Of a stretch of DNA of 64,000 bases, positions 8,083 to 16,526 are shown piece by piece. Location: contig JACKER010000009.1 of the NCBI GenBank assembly GCA_020632925.1, positions 465,682 through 529,681 of the forward strand. The letters run 5' to 3'. This DNA is from Alphaproteobacteria bacterium. GTDB taxonomy: Bacteria > Myxococcota_A > UBA796 > GCA-2862545. Both the position numbers and the translations under genes were made by a program. The number at the start of each line of letters is the position of its first letter. Position 1 is the first letter of the stretch. The notes beneath the pieces are model-generated. The model was not told where the DNA came from. It saw only the letters and a program-made list of their open reading frames with translations, and did no database searches.

Positions 8083-9774
8083 ATGGTCTTCCTGAGGTTG
8101 ATCGGATGCGTGGCGACCACCACCATGGGCATCGAGACCCACCCACGGCAGAACACCCTCCCGATCATCGACGTCCTGCCGGCTCCACCCTCGCCCGGCG
8201 TCACCTGGCATCGTGACATCCGGCCGCTGGTCGACGAGCACTGCTCGAGCTGTCACGACGACGGGGGGGTGGCTCCATTCGTGTTCGACGATCCCGATCA
8301 GCTCTCGGTCCTCGCACCGTTGATGGTCTCGGCCGTGATGAGCCGGACGATGCCGCCCTGGTCCTTCCGCGACGACTGCCGACCCGTCGAGGGCTCGCTC
8401 GCGCTCGACGACGCCACCATCGCGATGTTCGCGGCGTGGGGCGAGGGCGGGTACCCGCTGGGGAACCCCTCGGAGTACCAGGCGGAAGCGCCAGAGGAGC
8501 TCTACCAGCTGCCGGCACCAGACCTCACCGGGTGGCCACGGCAACCCCTGGTGCCGAACACCTCCCTCCCCGACGACTACGTCTGCGCCGTGACCGATCT
8601 CACGGTCGACCAGGAGACCTTCGTCACCGCGGCGGAGGTGATCCCCGACCGCCTCGATCTCCTCCACCACGTCATCCTCTACGCGGTTCCCCCGGAGCAG
8701 CAGCGCGAGCTCCGCCAGCTCGCCGGTGGCGACCTCGATCAGCCGTTCTCCTGCTGGGAGAGCCCCGTGATGCACCTCGGGCCGAAGCTCGACATCTGGG
8801 TGCCGGGCAAGCGGCCGTTGCGCGACCCGTACGGTGAACACGACGCGATCCGCGTGCCTGCCGGCTCGTTGATCGTGATGGAGACGCACTTCAACACCCT
8901 GACCTGGGACGGAGCGGAGCCCGCCTCGGACAACAGCGGTCTGCAGCTGTGGACGCTGCCCCCCGAGCAGGTCGAGGGCCTGCTCGTGAGCTGGACGGTC
9001 TACGACACGGAGCTCGACATCCCCGCCGGCGACCCTGCGGCGAAGGAGGGTGCCGTCGTCCACCTGCCGATCGATGCGCCCATCGTCGCGACCAGCCCCC
9101 ACATGCACCTGCTCGGGACGGGCGTCCGCACCGACGTGCTGTCCGAAGCGGGCGGCGAGCAGTGTCTGTCCGACGTGGACTGGGACTTCGACTGGCAGCG
9201 GCGCTACGAGGTCGAGCCCGGCCGGGAGGTCTACTACGACGTGATGGCCGGAGACACCGTCCGGCTGACGTGCACCTACGACAACTCCGCCGCCAACCAG
9301 CCCGTGATCGACGGCGTGCGCGCGGAACCGCAGGACGTGGCCTGGGGCGACTCCTCGCTCGAGGAGATGTGCATCGACTTCCTGACCGTCCGCGTCCCGT
9401 TCGATCCGGACGCCAGCGGCGGTCTGTGTGGCGGCTTCGAGGAGTGCTACGCCCAGTGTCGTCGCGACGATCCGTACTGCCCCATGATCTGCATGGGGAA
9501 CGCGGGCGAGGCGTGCTTCGAGTGCGGGACGAGCGCGCTGTTCGGGACCTGCACCAGCACGCGCTGCTTCCGCCAGCTGCGACCGCTGCGGCGCTGCCTG
9601 GCCCGGTGCGACGACCTCAAGCTGGACTTCTTCGGCTGCCAGATGGAGGAGTGCGCCGAGGAGTTCACGGAGTACCAGCGCTGCGCCCAGCGAGCCTTCC
9701 GCTCCGGCATCTGTGCGGTGGACTACCGCGGTTGCTCCGGGATCGATCCCGATCCCCTGATCACGCTGCCCTGA
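8083..9774 (+). CDS. PHM-like copper monooxygenase family protein with cytochrome-c motif and Cys-rich C-terminus
   Basis: This is a 563-residue exported protein. After a short lipobox-like start (LIGC, residues 6-9) comes a CSSCH c-type heme motif (residues 54-58) and a later MPPW, as in small cytochrome c domains. The central part has the histidine pattern of copper type II ascorbate-dependent monooxygenases (peptidylglycine alpha-hydroxylating fold): HHV near 194, METHFN near 266 and HMHLLG near 340. The last 130 residues hold about 18 cysteines in CxxxC-type spacings and look like an extracellular disulfide-rich module. The heme plus copper pairing suggests an electron-transfer-fed oxidase or hydroxylase; the substrate is unknown. 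The start at 8083 has GGAG upstream; an in-frame ATG at 8062 is possible. Confidence 0.75.
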   Translation: MVFLRLIGCVATTTMGIETHPRQNTLPIIDVLPAPPSPGVTWHRDIRPLVDEHCSSCHDDGGVAPFVFDDPDQLSVLAPLMVSAVMSRTMPPWSFRDDCRPVEGSLALDDATIAMFAAWGEGGYPLGNPSEYQAEAPEELYQLPAPDLTGWPRQPLVPNTSLPDDYVCAVTDLTVDQETFVTAAEVIPDRLDLLHHVILYAVPPEQQRELRQLAGGDLDQPFSCWESPVMHLGPKLDIWVPGKRPLRDPYGEHDAIRVPAGSLIVMETHFNTLTWDGAEPASDNSGLQLWTLPPEQVEGLLVSWTVYDTELDIPAGDPAAKEGAVVHLPIDAPIVATSPHMHLLGTGVRTDVLSEAGGEQCLSDVDWDFDWQRRYEVEPGREVYYDVMAGDTVRLTCTYDNSAANQPVIDGVRAEPQDVAWGDSSLEEMCIDFLTVRVPFDPDASGGLCGGFEECYAQCRRDDPYCPMICMGNAGEACFECGTSALFGTCTSTRCFRQLRPLRRCLARCDDLKLDFFGCQMEECAEEFTEYQRCAQRAFRSGICAVDYRGCSGIDPDPLITLP

Positions 9775-9792
9775 CCCCGGTTAGCGGGGCGC

Positions 9793-11709
9793 ATGCGCCC
9801 AGCACCCGTCGATCTGCGAACCTACCTGTCCACCCTCCCCCGCCCCTCGCGCGTCGTCGTGACCGCCGGCATGCCGTACGCGAACGGCCCGCTCCACATC
9901 GGGCACCTCGCCGGAGCGCACGTCCCCGCCGACGTCTTCGCCCGTTGGATGGCCATGCTGGTCGGTCGGGACAACGTCCTGTTCGTCTGTGGCACCGACG
10001 ACCACGGGTCCACCAGCGAGATCGCCGCCGCGAAGGCCGGCCGGCCGATCCGCGACTTCATCGACGGCATCCACGATCAGCAGCAGGAGACCCTGCGCCG
10101 GTACGCCATCGGGCTCGACACGTACACGGGGACGTCACGCCCCGAGACCCGACCGCGCCACCTCGCCCGCGTCCAGGAGATGTTCCGGACGCTGTACGCC
10201 AACGACATGCTGGAGAAGCGCACCAGCGAGCAGTGGTACGACCCGGTCGCCGGACGCTTCCTCCCCGACCGCCTGGTCCGCGGGACCTGCCCCAACCCCA
10301 AGTGCGGCAACCCCGAGGCGTACAGCGACGAGTGCGAGGTCTGCGGCTCGCAGTACGACCCTCGGCTGCTCGGCGACCCGCGCTCGGCGATCAGCGACGC
10401 CACGCCGATCATGAAGGAGACGGTGCACTGGTGGCTCGACCTGTGGAAGGTGGCCGAGGTGCTCCGGGAGTGGGTGCAGACCCGCAAGAACGTGTGGCGG
10501 GGCCCCGTCTACCAGCAGGTCCTCAACACCGTCCTCCCGTCGCTCCGCTTCGACAACGTCCACGAGGCTGCGTACAAGACCCTCAAGTCCACCTTGCCGG
10601 CGCACAAGATGAAGTACGGCCTGGGCAAGAAGGTGGTGCTCCAGTTCGAGGACCGCGAGGCGCTGAGGGCGGGTCGCGACGCGCTGCTCGCCGCCGGCAT
10701 CGACAGCGAGTGGGTCGACGACTGGGCCCATCGGTCGATCACCCGCGACGTCGCGTGGGGTCTGGAGCTGCCCGTCGACCTCGATCCGGAGCTCGAGGGC
10801 AAGACGCTCTACGTCTGGCCCGACTCCCTCATCGCGCCGATCGCGTTCACCGAGACCGCGCTCGAGCAGTCCGGCCGCGACCCCGCGAGCTGGCGGGCGT
10901 TCTGGTGCGACCCCGACGCGCACGTCTACCAGTTCCTCGGCCAGGACAACGTCTACTTCTACACGCTGATGCAGGGCGCGCTCTGGCTCGGGACCCAGTC
11001 CGATCCGCTGCGCCTGCCGCGGCCGGGGGAGCTCCAGCTCACCGACGTCTTCGGCTGCTTCCACCTGCAGGTCGACGGCGAGAAGATGAGCAAGTCGCGC
11101 GGCAACTTCTACACCGGCGACCAACTCCTGGACGAGAAGGGCTACGACCCGGACCAGGTGCGGTACTACCTCGCGTTGCTCGGACTCCCCGAGAAGGGCA
11201 GCAACTTCGACTTCGCCGCCTTCGACGAACGCAACCGCTTCCTCGCCGGCCCGATGAACGCCGCCTTCGAGCGACCGATCTCCGCGGCCCACAGCAAGTT
11301 CGACGGCAAGGTCCCCGAGGGCGTCCTGCTGGACAAGGTGGTGGCCGAGACGGACAAGATCGTGCGCCAGTACGTCCGCGCGATGTCGAAGGCCGAGTAC
11401 TCCACGCTGTTGTTCGCGATCGAGAACTACGCGAGGCAGATCAACAGCCTGTTCACGCAGTACAAGCCGCACGACGACCGGCACCCCGAGGAGGCGCGGC
11501 GCAACGCGCTGTACTCGAGCTTCTACGTCCTCAAGACCCTGATGATCATGCTCTGGCCCTTCGTCCCCGACACCATGGAGCGCCTGCGTGAGTCGCTCCG
11601 GCTCCCGCCCGACGTGTTCCGCGTGGACGAGCTCGGCACCGCGATCCCCGCCGGTCACGAGCTCGGCCCGAAAGGCAGTTACTTCCCCTCGTCCGGGGAT
11701 GCCGCCTGA
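9793..11709 (+). CDS. metG: methionyl-tRNA synthetase-like class I aminoacyl-tRNA ligase
   Basis: This 638-residue protein has the class I HIGH signature (PLHIGHLAG, residues 33-41), KMSKS (EKMSKSRGN, about 430-438), a four-Cys zinc knuckle beginning CPNPKC (about 165) and an alpha-helical anticodon-binding domain; there is no C-terminal tRNA-binding OB domain. Overall order and length match MetRS. Odd: the methionine pocket blocks differ from the family. YVW(F/L)DAPIGY is here YVWPDSLIAPI, and the GKD-N3-FH-N3-(F/W)P block is here GQDNVYFYTLMQG, so the conserved pocket Pro, Tyr, His and Trp/Phe are replaced. It may be a diverged housekeeping enzyme, a paralogue with other specificity, or an aaRS-like protein. 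The ATG at 9793 is 18 bp after the previous gene. Confidence 0.8.
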   Translation: MRPAPVDLRTYLSTLPRPSRVVVTAGMPYANGPLHIGHLAGAHVPADVFARWMAMLVGRDNVLFVCGTDDHGSTSEIAAAKAGRPIRDFIDGIHDQQQETLRRYAIGLDTYTGTSRPETRPRHLARVQEMFRTLYANDMLEKRTSEQWYDPVAGRFLPDRLVRGTCPNPKCGNPEAYSDECEVCGSQYDPRLLGDPRSAISDATPIMKETVHWWLDLWKVAEVLREWVQTRKNVWRGPVYQQVLNTVLPSLRFDNVHEAAYKTLKSTLPAHKMKYGLGKKVVLQFEDREALRAGRDALLAAGIDSEWVDDWAHRSITRDVAWGLELPVDLDPELEGKTLYVWPDSLIAPIAFTETALEQSGRDPASWRAFWCDPDAHVYQFLGQDNVYFYTLMQGALWLGTQSDPLRLPRPGELQLTDVFGCFHLQVDGEKMSKSRGNFYTGDQLLDEKGYDPDQVRYYLALLGLPEKGSNFDFAAFDERNRFLAGPMNAAFERPISAAHSKFDGKVPEGVLLDKVVAETDKIVRQYVRAMSKAEYSTLLFAIENYARQINSLFTQYKPHDDRHPEEARRNALYSSFYVLKTLMIMLWPFVPDTMERLRESLRLPPDVFRVDELGTAIPAGHELGPKGSYFPSSGDAA

Positions 11710-11796
11710 CGTAAGATCCCGCGGAGTGGGCCGAGGGAGGCCAACTCCCGAGATCTGTAGTACGGTCCGAGGGTCCCTCTCTCCTCAGGGTGACCC

Positions 11797-14763
11797 ATGC
11801 GCCATCTCCGCCGAGCTCCCGTCTTCGGGGGCGGTGACCGTCGTCCCGACGGTGCCGCTCCGACCAACGCGATCACGCCGCGCCCGCAGGTCGAGGCCGA
11901 GCCCGAGATCGACAACAGCCAGGCCCAGACCGAGGTCGAGGCGCCCACGGAGGAACCCGGGCTGCTCGCTCGGCTGGCGCTCGGGCTGGGTCGGGGTGGT
12001 GACCTCGGGTGGGCGGCCGATCCGACGGAGCGCACCACCGCTCCCGCCACCGCGCCCGTGGCGGAGGTGGCTCCCACGCCGTTCGCCGGACGCCGGCGTC
12101 GAGCGGGCGCGCAACCCGGGTTCGACGCGCCTGGCGCCGGACAGCGCCGCGGTGGTCGAGGCCAGCCCCGTCGGCGTGGCGCGGCGCGCCCTGGCGCCTC
12201 GTCCCCGGAGGTCGCTCCGCCCGTCGCCGAGGTCGCTCCGCCCGTCGCCGAGGTCGCTCCGCCCGTCGCAGAGGTCGCTCCGCCCGTCGCCGAGGTCGCT
12301 CCGCCCGTCGCAGAGGTCGCTCCGCCCGTCGCAGAGGTCGCTCCGCCCGCCGCCGCTCCCGTGCAGGAGCCCACGCCCGAGGACCTCGCGTGGGCCGAGA
12401 TCACGGCGGGCGCAGTGGTCGAGCGCGGCGCCGAGGGGCCCGCGGTCACCGCGCTGCAGGACCGGCTGCGGTCGGCGGGCATCGACATCGAGGTGGACGG
12501 CCAGTTCGGGCCCAAGACCGAGAAGGCGGTCCGCGACCTGCAGGCCAGCCTGGGCCTGACGCCCGACGGGGACGTGGGTCCCCTCACCTCCGCCGCCCTC
12601 GACGCACACCTCGCGGAGCTCGCGGCAGCGCAGGCCGCCGACGCCGGCCAGACCGAGACCGAGGCCGGCCAGACCGAGACCGAGGCCGGTCAGACCGAGA
12701 CCGAGGCCGGCCAGACCGAGACCGAGGCCGGCCAGACGGAGGCGGGAGGCGTCTCGCAGACGGCGATCGAGGCGGCCGCCGAGGCGTGGCTCGCGACCGT
12801 CCCCGAGTCCATGCGGACCGAGGCGGAGGAGAACCTCCCCCTCATCCTGCAGGCCTGCGCGGACGCCAACGTGACGGACCCGAACCAGGTCGCGTACATC
12901 CTCGCCACGGCGCAGGCCGAGACGGCGTTCGGCGAGGAGAAGTACACCCGCTCCGTCGCCCTGGTGGAGGACCACAACCGCTTCACGCAAAACGCGGACG
13001 GCACCTGGTCGGCGCACAACCACGTGACCGGCGAGACGAGCACCGCCGCCACCGAGGAGGAGCTGCTCGTCCAGTACTGGAACGACGCGTACGGCAGCCG
13101 CGAAGACCTGGGCAACCGCGAGGGCACCGACGACGGCGCGAACTACCGCGGTCGGGGCTTCGTCCAGCTCACCGGCCGGTCGAACTACCAGGCGATGACC
13201 GACATCCTCGTCGAGCAGGGGTACACCTACGAGGTCGACGGCGTGACGTACGGCACCGCCGAGAACCCGATCGACCTGCTCGCCCACCCCGACCACGTGA
13301 ACCTCAACGCGGGCCTGGCGGCGCGGATCCTGGTCGAGGGCTCGATGCGCGGGACGTTCACCGGCGTGTCGATCCCCGACTACGTCAACGACACCGAGAC
13401 CGACTTCGTCAACGCGCGCCGCGTCATCAACGGCCAGGACCGCGCCGACGAGATCGCCGGATACGCCGAGGACTACGCGAACACCACGGTCGACTGGGCG
13501 GCGGTGTTCACGCCCGCGGCCGAGGAGCAGACCGGCGTCACCGACGTGGAGGTGGTGCAGCCCGATCAGGAGGAGGCCACCGCGGTCGAGGTCGTCCAGC
13601 CCGACGGCACCACGCGCGAGACCGGCCCCGTGCTCAGCTCGGAGGAGCAGGCCGCCATGCTCCAGGAGATCGCCGCGATCACGGAGCAGGGCTTCGGGAC
13701 GGAGGCGATCGGACGCGGGACCACCGACGTGGAGACCGCCAAGACGCTCCAGCGCGCGCTCGTGCAGCTCGGGTACCTCCCCGCGGGGACCGAGATCGAC
13801 GGCAAGGTCGGCCCGATCACCACCAACGCGCTGATGGCCTTCCAGGTCGCGACCAGCGGCGTCGACACGATCGAGAAGGGCACGAACGCCGACGGCGAGC
13901 CGGTCTACATGACCGACAGCGACGATCCGCGGCTGATGGGCATCGTGACGGGCACGCTGACCGCCGACACCCGCGCGAAGCTGCTCGCCGAGCTCGAGGC
14001 GCAGCGGGCCTCCCTCGAGGCGACCGGTGCGCTGCCCGACCAGACCGCGATGCGCACGCTCGGGGACACGCCCGAGCAGCAGGCCGAGCTGCAGCGGCTG
14101 TTCCGCGAGCGCGGGCTGGACCCGGCGGCGATGGCGCAGATCGACACCGCGGCCTACCTCGAGCTCGGGCTGCGTCCGCACGTGCTGGCCGCCGCCATCG
14201 ACGGCTGGGAGAACGCGTACCTCTCGGGCCAGACCACCAGCACGATGATCACGGTCAACGACTACGAGCTGCCCGCGAACATGCGGCGGTCCTTCACGAT
14301 CGACCTGTCGAACATGACCGCCGACCCCTTCATGCACGAGGTCCTCGCGCACGGCCGGGGGTCCGACATGGACGACGGCAGCCGCAACTGGTCCACCCGG
14401 TTCTCGGGCGCCAACGTCGAGGAGAGCGGGCAGTCCGTGCTCGGCGGCCTGATCGCCGGCGACGAGGCCTACCAGGGCAGCAAGCGCTTCGGCACGGTGG
14501 TCGAGGGCATCGAGGCCGGGATCAACGACAACGCCGAGGAGCGCCTGATCCGGACGCACGCCCCCTCCGCCGGCTACGAGTGGACCTCGGAGCAGGCGAT
14601 CGGTCAGCAGCTGTCGTACCGGAGCCTGGGGTGCGTCGTGTGGGACCTCGACGCCGCCGAGAAGTACCGCGACGCCGCGCGCGAGGCCGACGGGCTCTAC
14701 CTGTTCAACTTCGCCCCCCACGAGCAGTACTGGGGCCGGACGAACGACGTGAACCGCGACTGA
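11797..14763 (+). CDS. multidomain murein-active protein: PG-binding, GH19 lysozyme/chitinase-like, PG-binding, L,D-transpeptidase-like
   Basis: This 988-residue protein contains a disordered N-terminus, seven VAPPVAE-type heptads (139-187), a peptidoglycan-binding helical domain (about 208-270, VDGQFGPKTEKAV), four GQTETEA heptads (284-311), a GH19 lysozyme/chitinase-like domain (about 330-570; AQAETAFG with candidate catalytic Glu375, YRGRGFVQLTGRSNYQ near 450), a second PG-binding domain (about 640-700, IDGKVGPITTNALMAFQ) and a YkuD-like domain (about 825-965) ending in SLGCVVW with candidate nucleophile Cys946. It should cut and possibly relink murein. Odd: no signal peptide or membrane anchor is visible at the ATG, so export must use another route, or the protein acts as an endolysin or secreted effector. 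TACGGT at 11761-11766 may be its -10 box. Confidence 0.8.
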   Translation: MRHLRRAPVFGGGDRRPDGAAPTNAITPRPQVEAEPEIDNSQAQTEVEAPTEEPGLLARLALGLGRGGDLGWAADPTERTTAPATAPVAEVAPTPFAGRRRRAGAQPGFDAPGAGQRRGGRGQPRRRGAARPGASSPEVAPPVAEVAPPVAEVAPPVAEVAPPVAEVAPPVAEVAPPVAEVAPPAAAPVQEPTPEDLAWAEITAGAVVERGAEGPAVTALQDRLRSAGIDIEVDGQFGPKTEKAVRDLQASLGLTPDGDVGPLTSAALDAHLAELAAAQAADAGQTETEAGQTETEAGQTETEAGQTETEAGQTEAGGVSQTAIEAAAEAWLATVPESMRTEAEENLPLILQACADANVTDPNQVAYILATAQAETAFGEEKYTRSVALVEDHNRFTQNADGTWSAHNHVTGETSTAATEEELLVQYWNDAYGSREDLGNREGTDDGANYRGRGFVQLTGRSNYQAMTDILVEQGYTYEVDGVTYGTAENPIDLLAHPDHVNLNAGLAARILVEGSMRGTFTGVSIPDYVNDTETDFVNARRVINGQDRADEIAGYAEDYANTTVDWAAVFTPAAEEQTGVTDVEVVQPDQEEATAVEVVQPDGTTRETGPVLSSEEQAAMLQEIAAITEQGFGTEAIGRGTTDVETAKTLQRALVQLGYLPAGTEIDGKVGPITTNALMAFQVATSGVDTIEKGTNADGEPVYMTDSDDPRLMGIVTGTLTADTRAKLLAELEAQRASLEATGALPDQTAMRTLGDTPEQQAELQRLFRERGLDPAAMAQIDTAAYLELGLRPHVLAAAIDGWENAYLSGQTTSTMITVNDYELPANMRRSFTIDLSNMTADPFMHEVLAHGRGSDMDDGSRNWSTRFSGANVEESGQSVLGGLIAGDEAYQGSKRFGTVVEGIEAGINDNAEERLIRTHAPSAGYEWTSEQAIGQQLSYRSLGCVVWDLDAAEKYRDAAREADGLYLFNFAPHEQYWGRTNDVNRD
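12211..12357 (+). repeat. seven tandem 21-bp units encoding VAPPVAE
   Basis: Six near-identical 21-bp units and a diverged seventh (VAPPAAA) form a Pro-Ala-Val-Glu linker inside the murein enzyme. Units differ only at a few third positions (gcc/gca), indicating recent tandem duplication. Confidence 0.95.
12646..12750 (+). repeat. tandem 21-bp units encoding GQTETEA
   Basis: Four 21-bp units (one silent ggc-to-ggt change) plus a partial fifth form an acidic linker between the first PG-binding domain and the GH19 domain. The unit length equals that of the upstream VAPPVAE array, but the sequence is unrelated. Confidence 0.93.
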
Positions 14764-14777
14764 GGGTGGTGCAGGGG

Positions 14778-14783
14778 TACGCT
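14778..14783 (+). promoter_or_regulatory. -10-like TACGCT immediately before transglutaminase gene
   Basis: GGTACGCT ends 5 nt before the ATG at 14789. A -10 box here would place the transcription start at or next to the ATG, implying a leaderless mRNA. Confidence 0.4.
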
Positions 14784-14788
14784 GGGCC

Positions 14789-16516
14789 ATGCGGCTGCGC
14801 GTGCTCCTCTCGCTGCTCTGCCTGTCGCCGTGTGTGATGCCCAGGCCATCGGCGCGCCCCGCACGGGCGACACCGCTGCCTGCGAACACCTTCGCGGGCC
14901 TGTGCGAGGCACGCTGCGACCCGGTGACCTGGGGCCAGCGGCCGACGGTGCCGGCGAGCACGACGTGCCCGGGCGGGTACTGCACCCACGACCTCGAGGT
15001 CGCGTTCGACGACCACCTCCGCGTGGAGCTGGACGGACAGCTCTCGACGACCTCGCCCGCACGGCTGACCGCGTGGACCGGTCCGGTGGTCGTGCAGGTC
15101 CATGCGACGACCGGTGAGGTGTGGCGCTGCTCGCTCGACCTCGACGCCGATCGACGCCTCACGGCGCGGCGAGCCTGGCTCGAGGACGATTCGCTCCGGG
15201 TGTGGCTGTCCGAGGGGGCCACGGAGCACGCATGCGAGCGCGTCCGGCCCGTCGATCGGTGGTCGGTGGGCGGCGTCGCGGACATCGACGACGCCGAGCT
15301 CCAGCGGTGGCTGGCGGTGGCTGAGGAGGCGCTGTCGGCGGCCCGGTTCCGCGACGACGAGGCGGTGTCGCGCTGGCTCGTGGGACAGGGCCACGTCGAG
15401 GGTGGGTCGCTGGTCCGGGGCGGCGGCCGCGCGGTGGTGGTCGACGCCTGGCTCGCGACCGTCCGTCGCCCCGGCAGCGAGCAGTGCGCCGAGTGCTCGT
15501 TCGCCGCGGCCTTCGAGGGCGAGCTCGCCGGTCGCGTGACCATCACGTTCGAGGGGACCACCCGCGAGCGGTTCTGTGCGATGTGGGACGCGCACGACGC
15601 CGTGGCGATCAGGCAAACCGGCGCCCTCGACAGCGTGGTCCCGACCGACGGACCCTGCCCGGGGAGCATCCGACACGCGTTCACCGTGCCTCGTGTCCCC
15701 TTCGACCGCCCCGTGAAGCTCGACCCGACCCCGCGAGCGCTGCGGCCCGAGCCCGGCGTGCCCCGCGCCTCGGTCGTGGGCCTCCCCGACGAGGTCCAAC
15801 GGGACATCGAGGGTCTCGGAGCGACGATCGCGCGGCTCGAGCCCGAGCGCACCGACCGCCTGCTCGCCGTCCACGACTGGATCGCGACCCACATCCGGTA
15901 CGACGTGGCGGCCCTGAGGGGCCCTCGCCCACCGCAGGACGCGGCGTCGGTGCTCCAGCGCGGCACGGCCGTGTGCGCCGGCTACGCGAACCTGGCGGTG
16001 GCGCTGGGGCGCGCCGCGGGCCTCGACGTCGTCTACGTCGATGGGGTCACGCAGGACGAGGGCCACGCCTGGAACGCGGCGGACGTGGGGGGCCGCTGGG
16101 CGCTGTTCGACGTCACCTGGGACGCGGGCGTGGTCGCGGGCGACACCTTCGTCCCCGGTTACTCGGACGACTGGTTCGACCCGCCTCCCGAGCGGTTTCG
16201 CGCCACTCACCACCCGACGGATCCGTCCTGGCAGCTGGTCCTCCCCGAGAGCGACGCCGCCTTCATGGCGCGTCCGCGGCTCGGCGGGGGTGTGGTGCTG
16301 CTCGATCCGGTCGAGCGTCGCGCGAGCGAGGTCCGGCTGCGGCTCGACGGGCCCGACGACCTTCGGGTGCGTTGGCGTCGCGCCGGCCGCGAGACCCTCG
16401 AGCCCTGCGCGCTGGAGCGCGGGGTGGCGTCGTGCGGGGTGCCGGACCGCGTGCGCGCGGTGGTGGAGATCGACGCCGACGGCGCCTTCGCCGGTCAGCT
16501 CGAGCTGGCCCCATGA
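14789..16516 (+). CDS. secreted transglutaminase-like (papain-fold) domain protein
   Basis: This 575-residue protein begins with a short hydrophobic signal (MRLRVLLSLLCLSPC). The C-terminal half holds a transglutaminase-like core: VHDWIATHIRYD entry helix, Cys396 in GTAVCAGYAN, His426 in GHAWNAA and Asp441 in FDVTWD, a complete triad. The N-terminal 300 residues are a Cys-containing beta-rich region with no recognised family. In bacteria such domains act as proteases, peptide ligases or transglutaminases on the cell surface; the substrate is not predictable. It follows the murein enzyme by 25 bp but has its own promoter-like hexamer. It is convergent with the next gene, whose stop is 10 bp away. 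Confidence 0.8.
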   Translation: MRLRVLLSLLCLSPCVMPRPSARPARATPLPANTFAGLCEARCDPVTWGQRPTVPASTTCPGGYCTHDLEVAFDDHLRVELDGQLSTTSPARLTAWTGPVVVQVHATTGEVWRCSLDLDADRRLTARRAWLEDDSLRVWLSEGATEHACERVRPVDRWSVGGVADIDDAELQRWLAVAEEALSAARFRDDEAVSRWLVGQGHVEGGSLVRGGGRAVVVDAWLATVRRPGSEQCAECSFAAAFEGELAGRVTITFEGTTRERFCAMWDAHDAVAIRQTGALDSVVPTDGPCPGSIRHAFTVPRVPFDRPVKLDPTPRALRPEPGVPRASVVGLPDEVQRDIEGLGATIARLEPERTDRLLAVHDWIATHIRYDVAALRGPRPPQDAASVLQRGTAVCAGYANLAVALGRAAGLDVVYVDGVTQDEGHAWNAADVGGRWALFDVTWDAGVVAGDTFVPGYSDDWFDPPPERFRATHHPTDPSWQLVLPESDAAFMARPRLGGGVVLLDPVERRASEVRLRLDGPDDLRVRWRRAGRETLEPCALERGVASCGVPDRVRAVVEIDADGAFAGQLELAP

Positions 16517-16526
16517 CCATCGGAGG

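Noticed and set aside
8002..9108. N-terminal extension of the PDZ protease ORF
   Set aside because: Lies antisense to the copper-monooxygenase gene; ATG 8001 gives a normal signal anchor.
12211..12750. 21-bp tandem repeats as CRISPR or regulatory array
   Set aside because: No spacers; in-frame heptad linkers inside a protein.
11785..15966. 1393-residue minus-strand ORF
   Set aside because: Antisense to the murein enzyme and transglutaminase genes; its repeats are reverse translations of their linkers.
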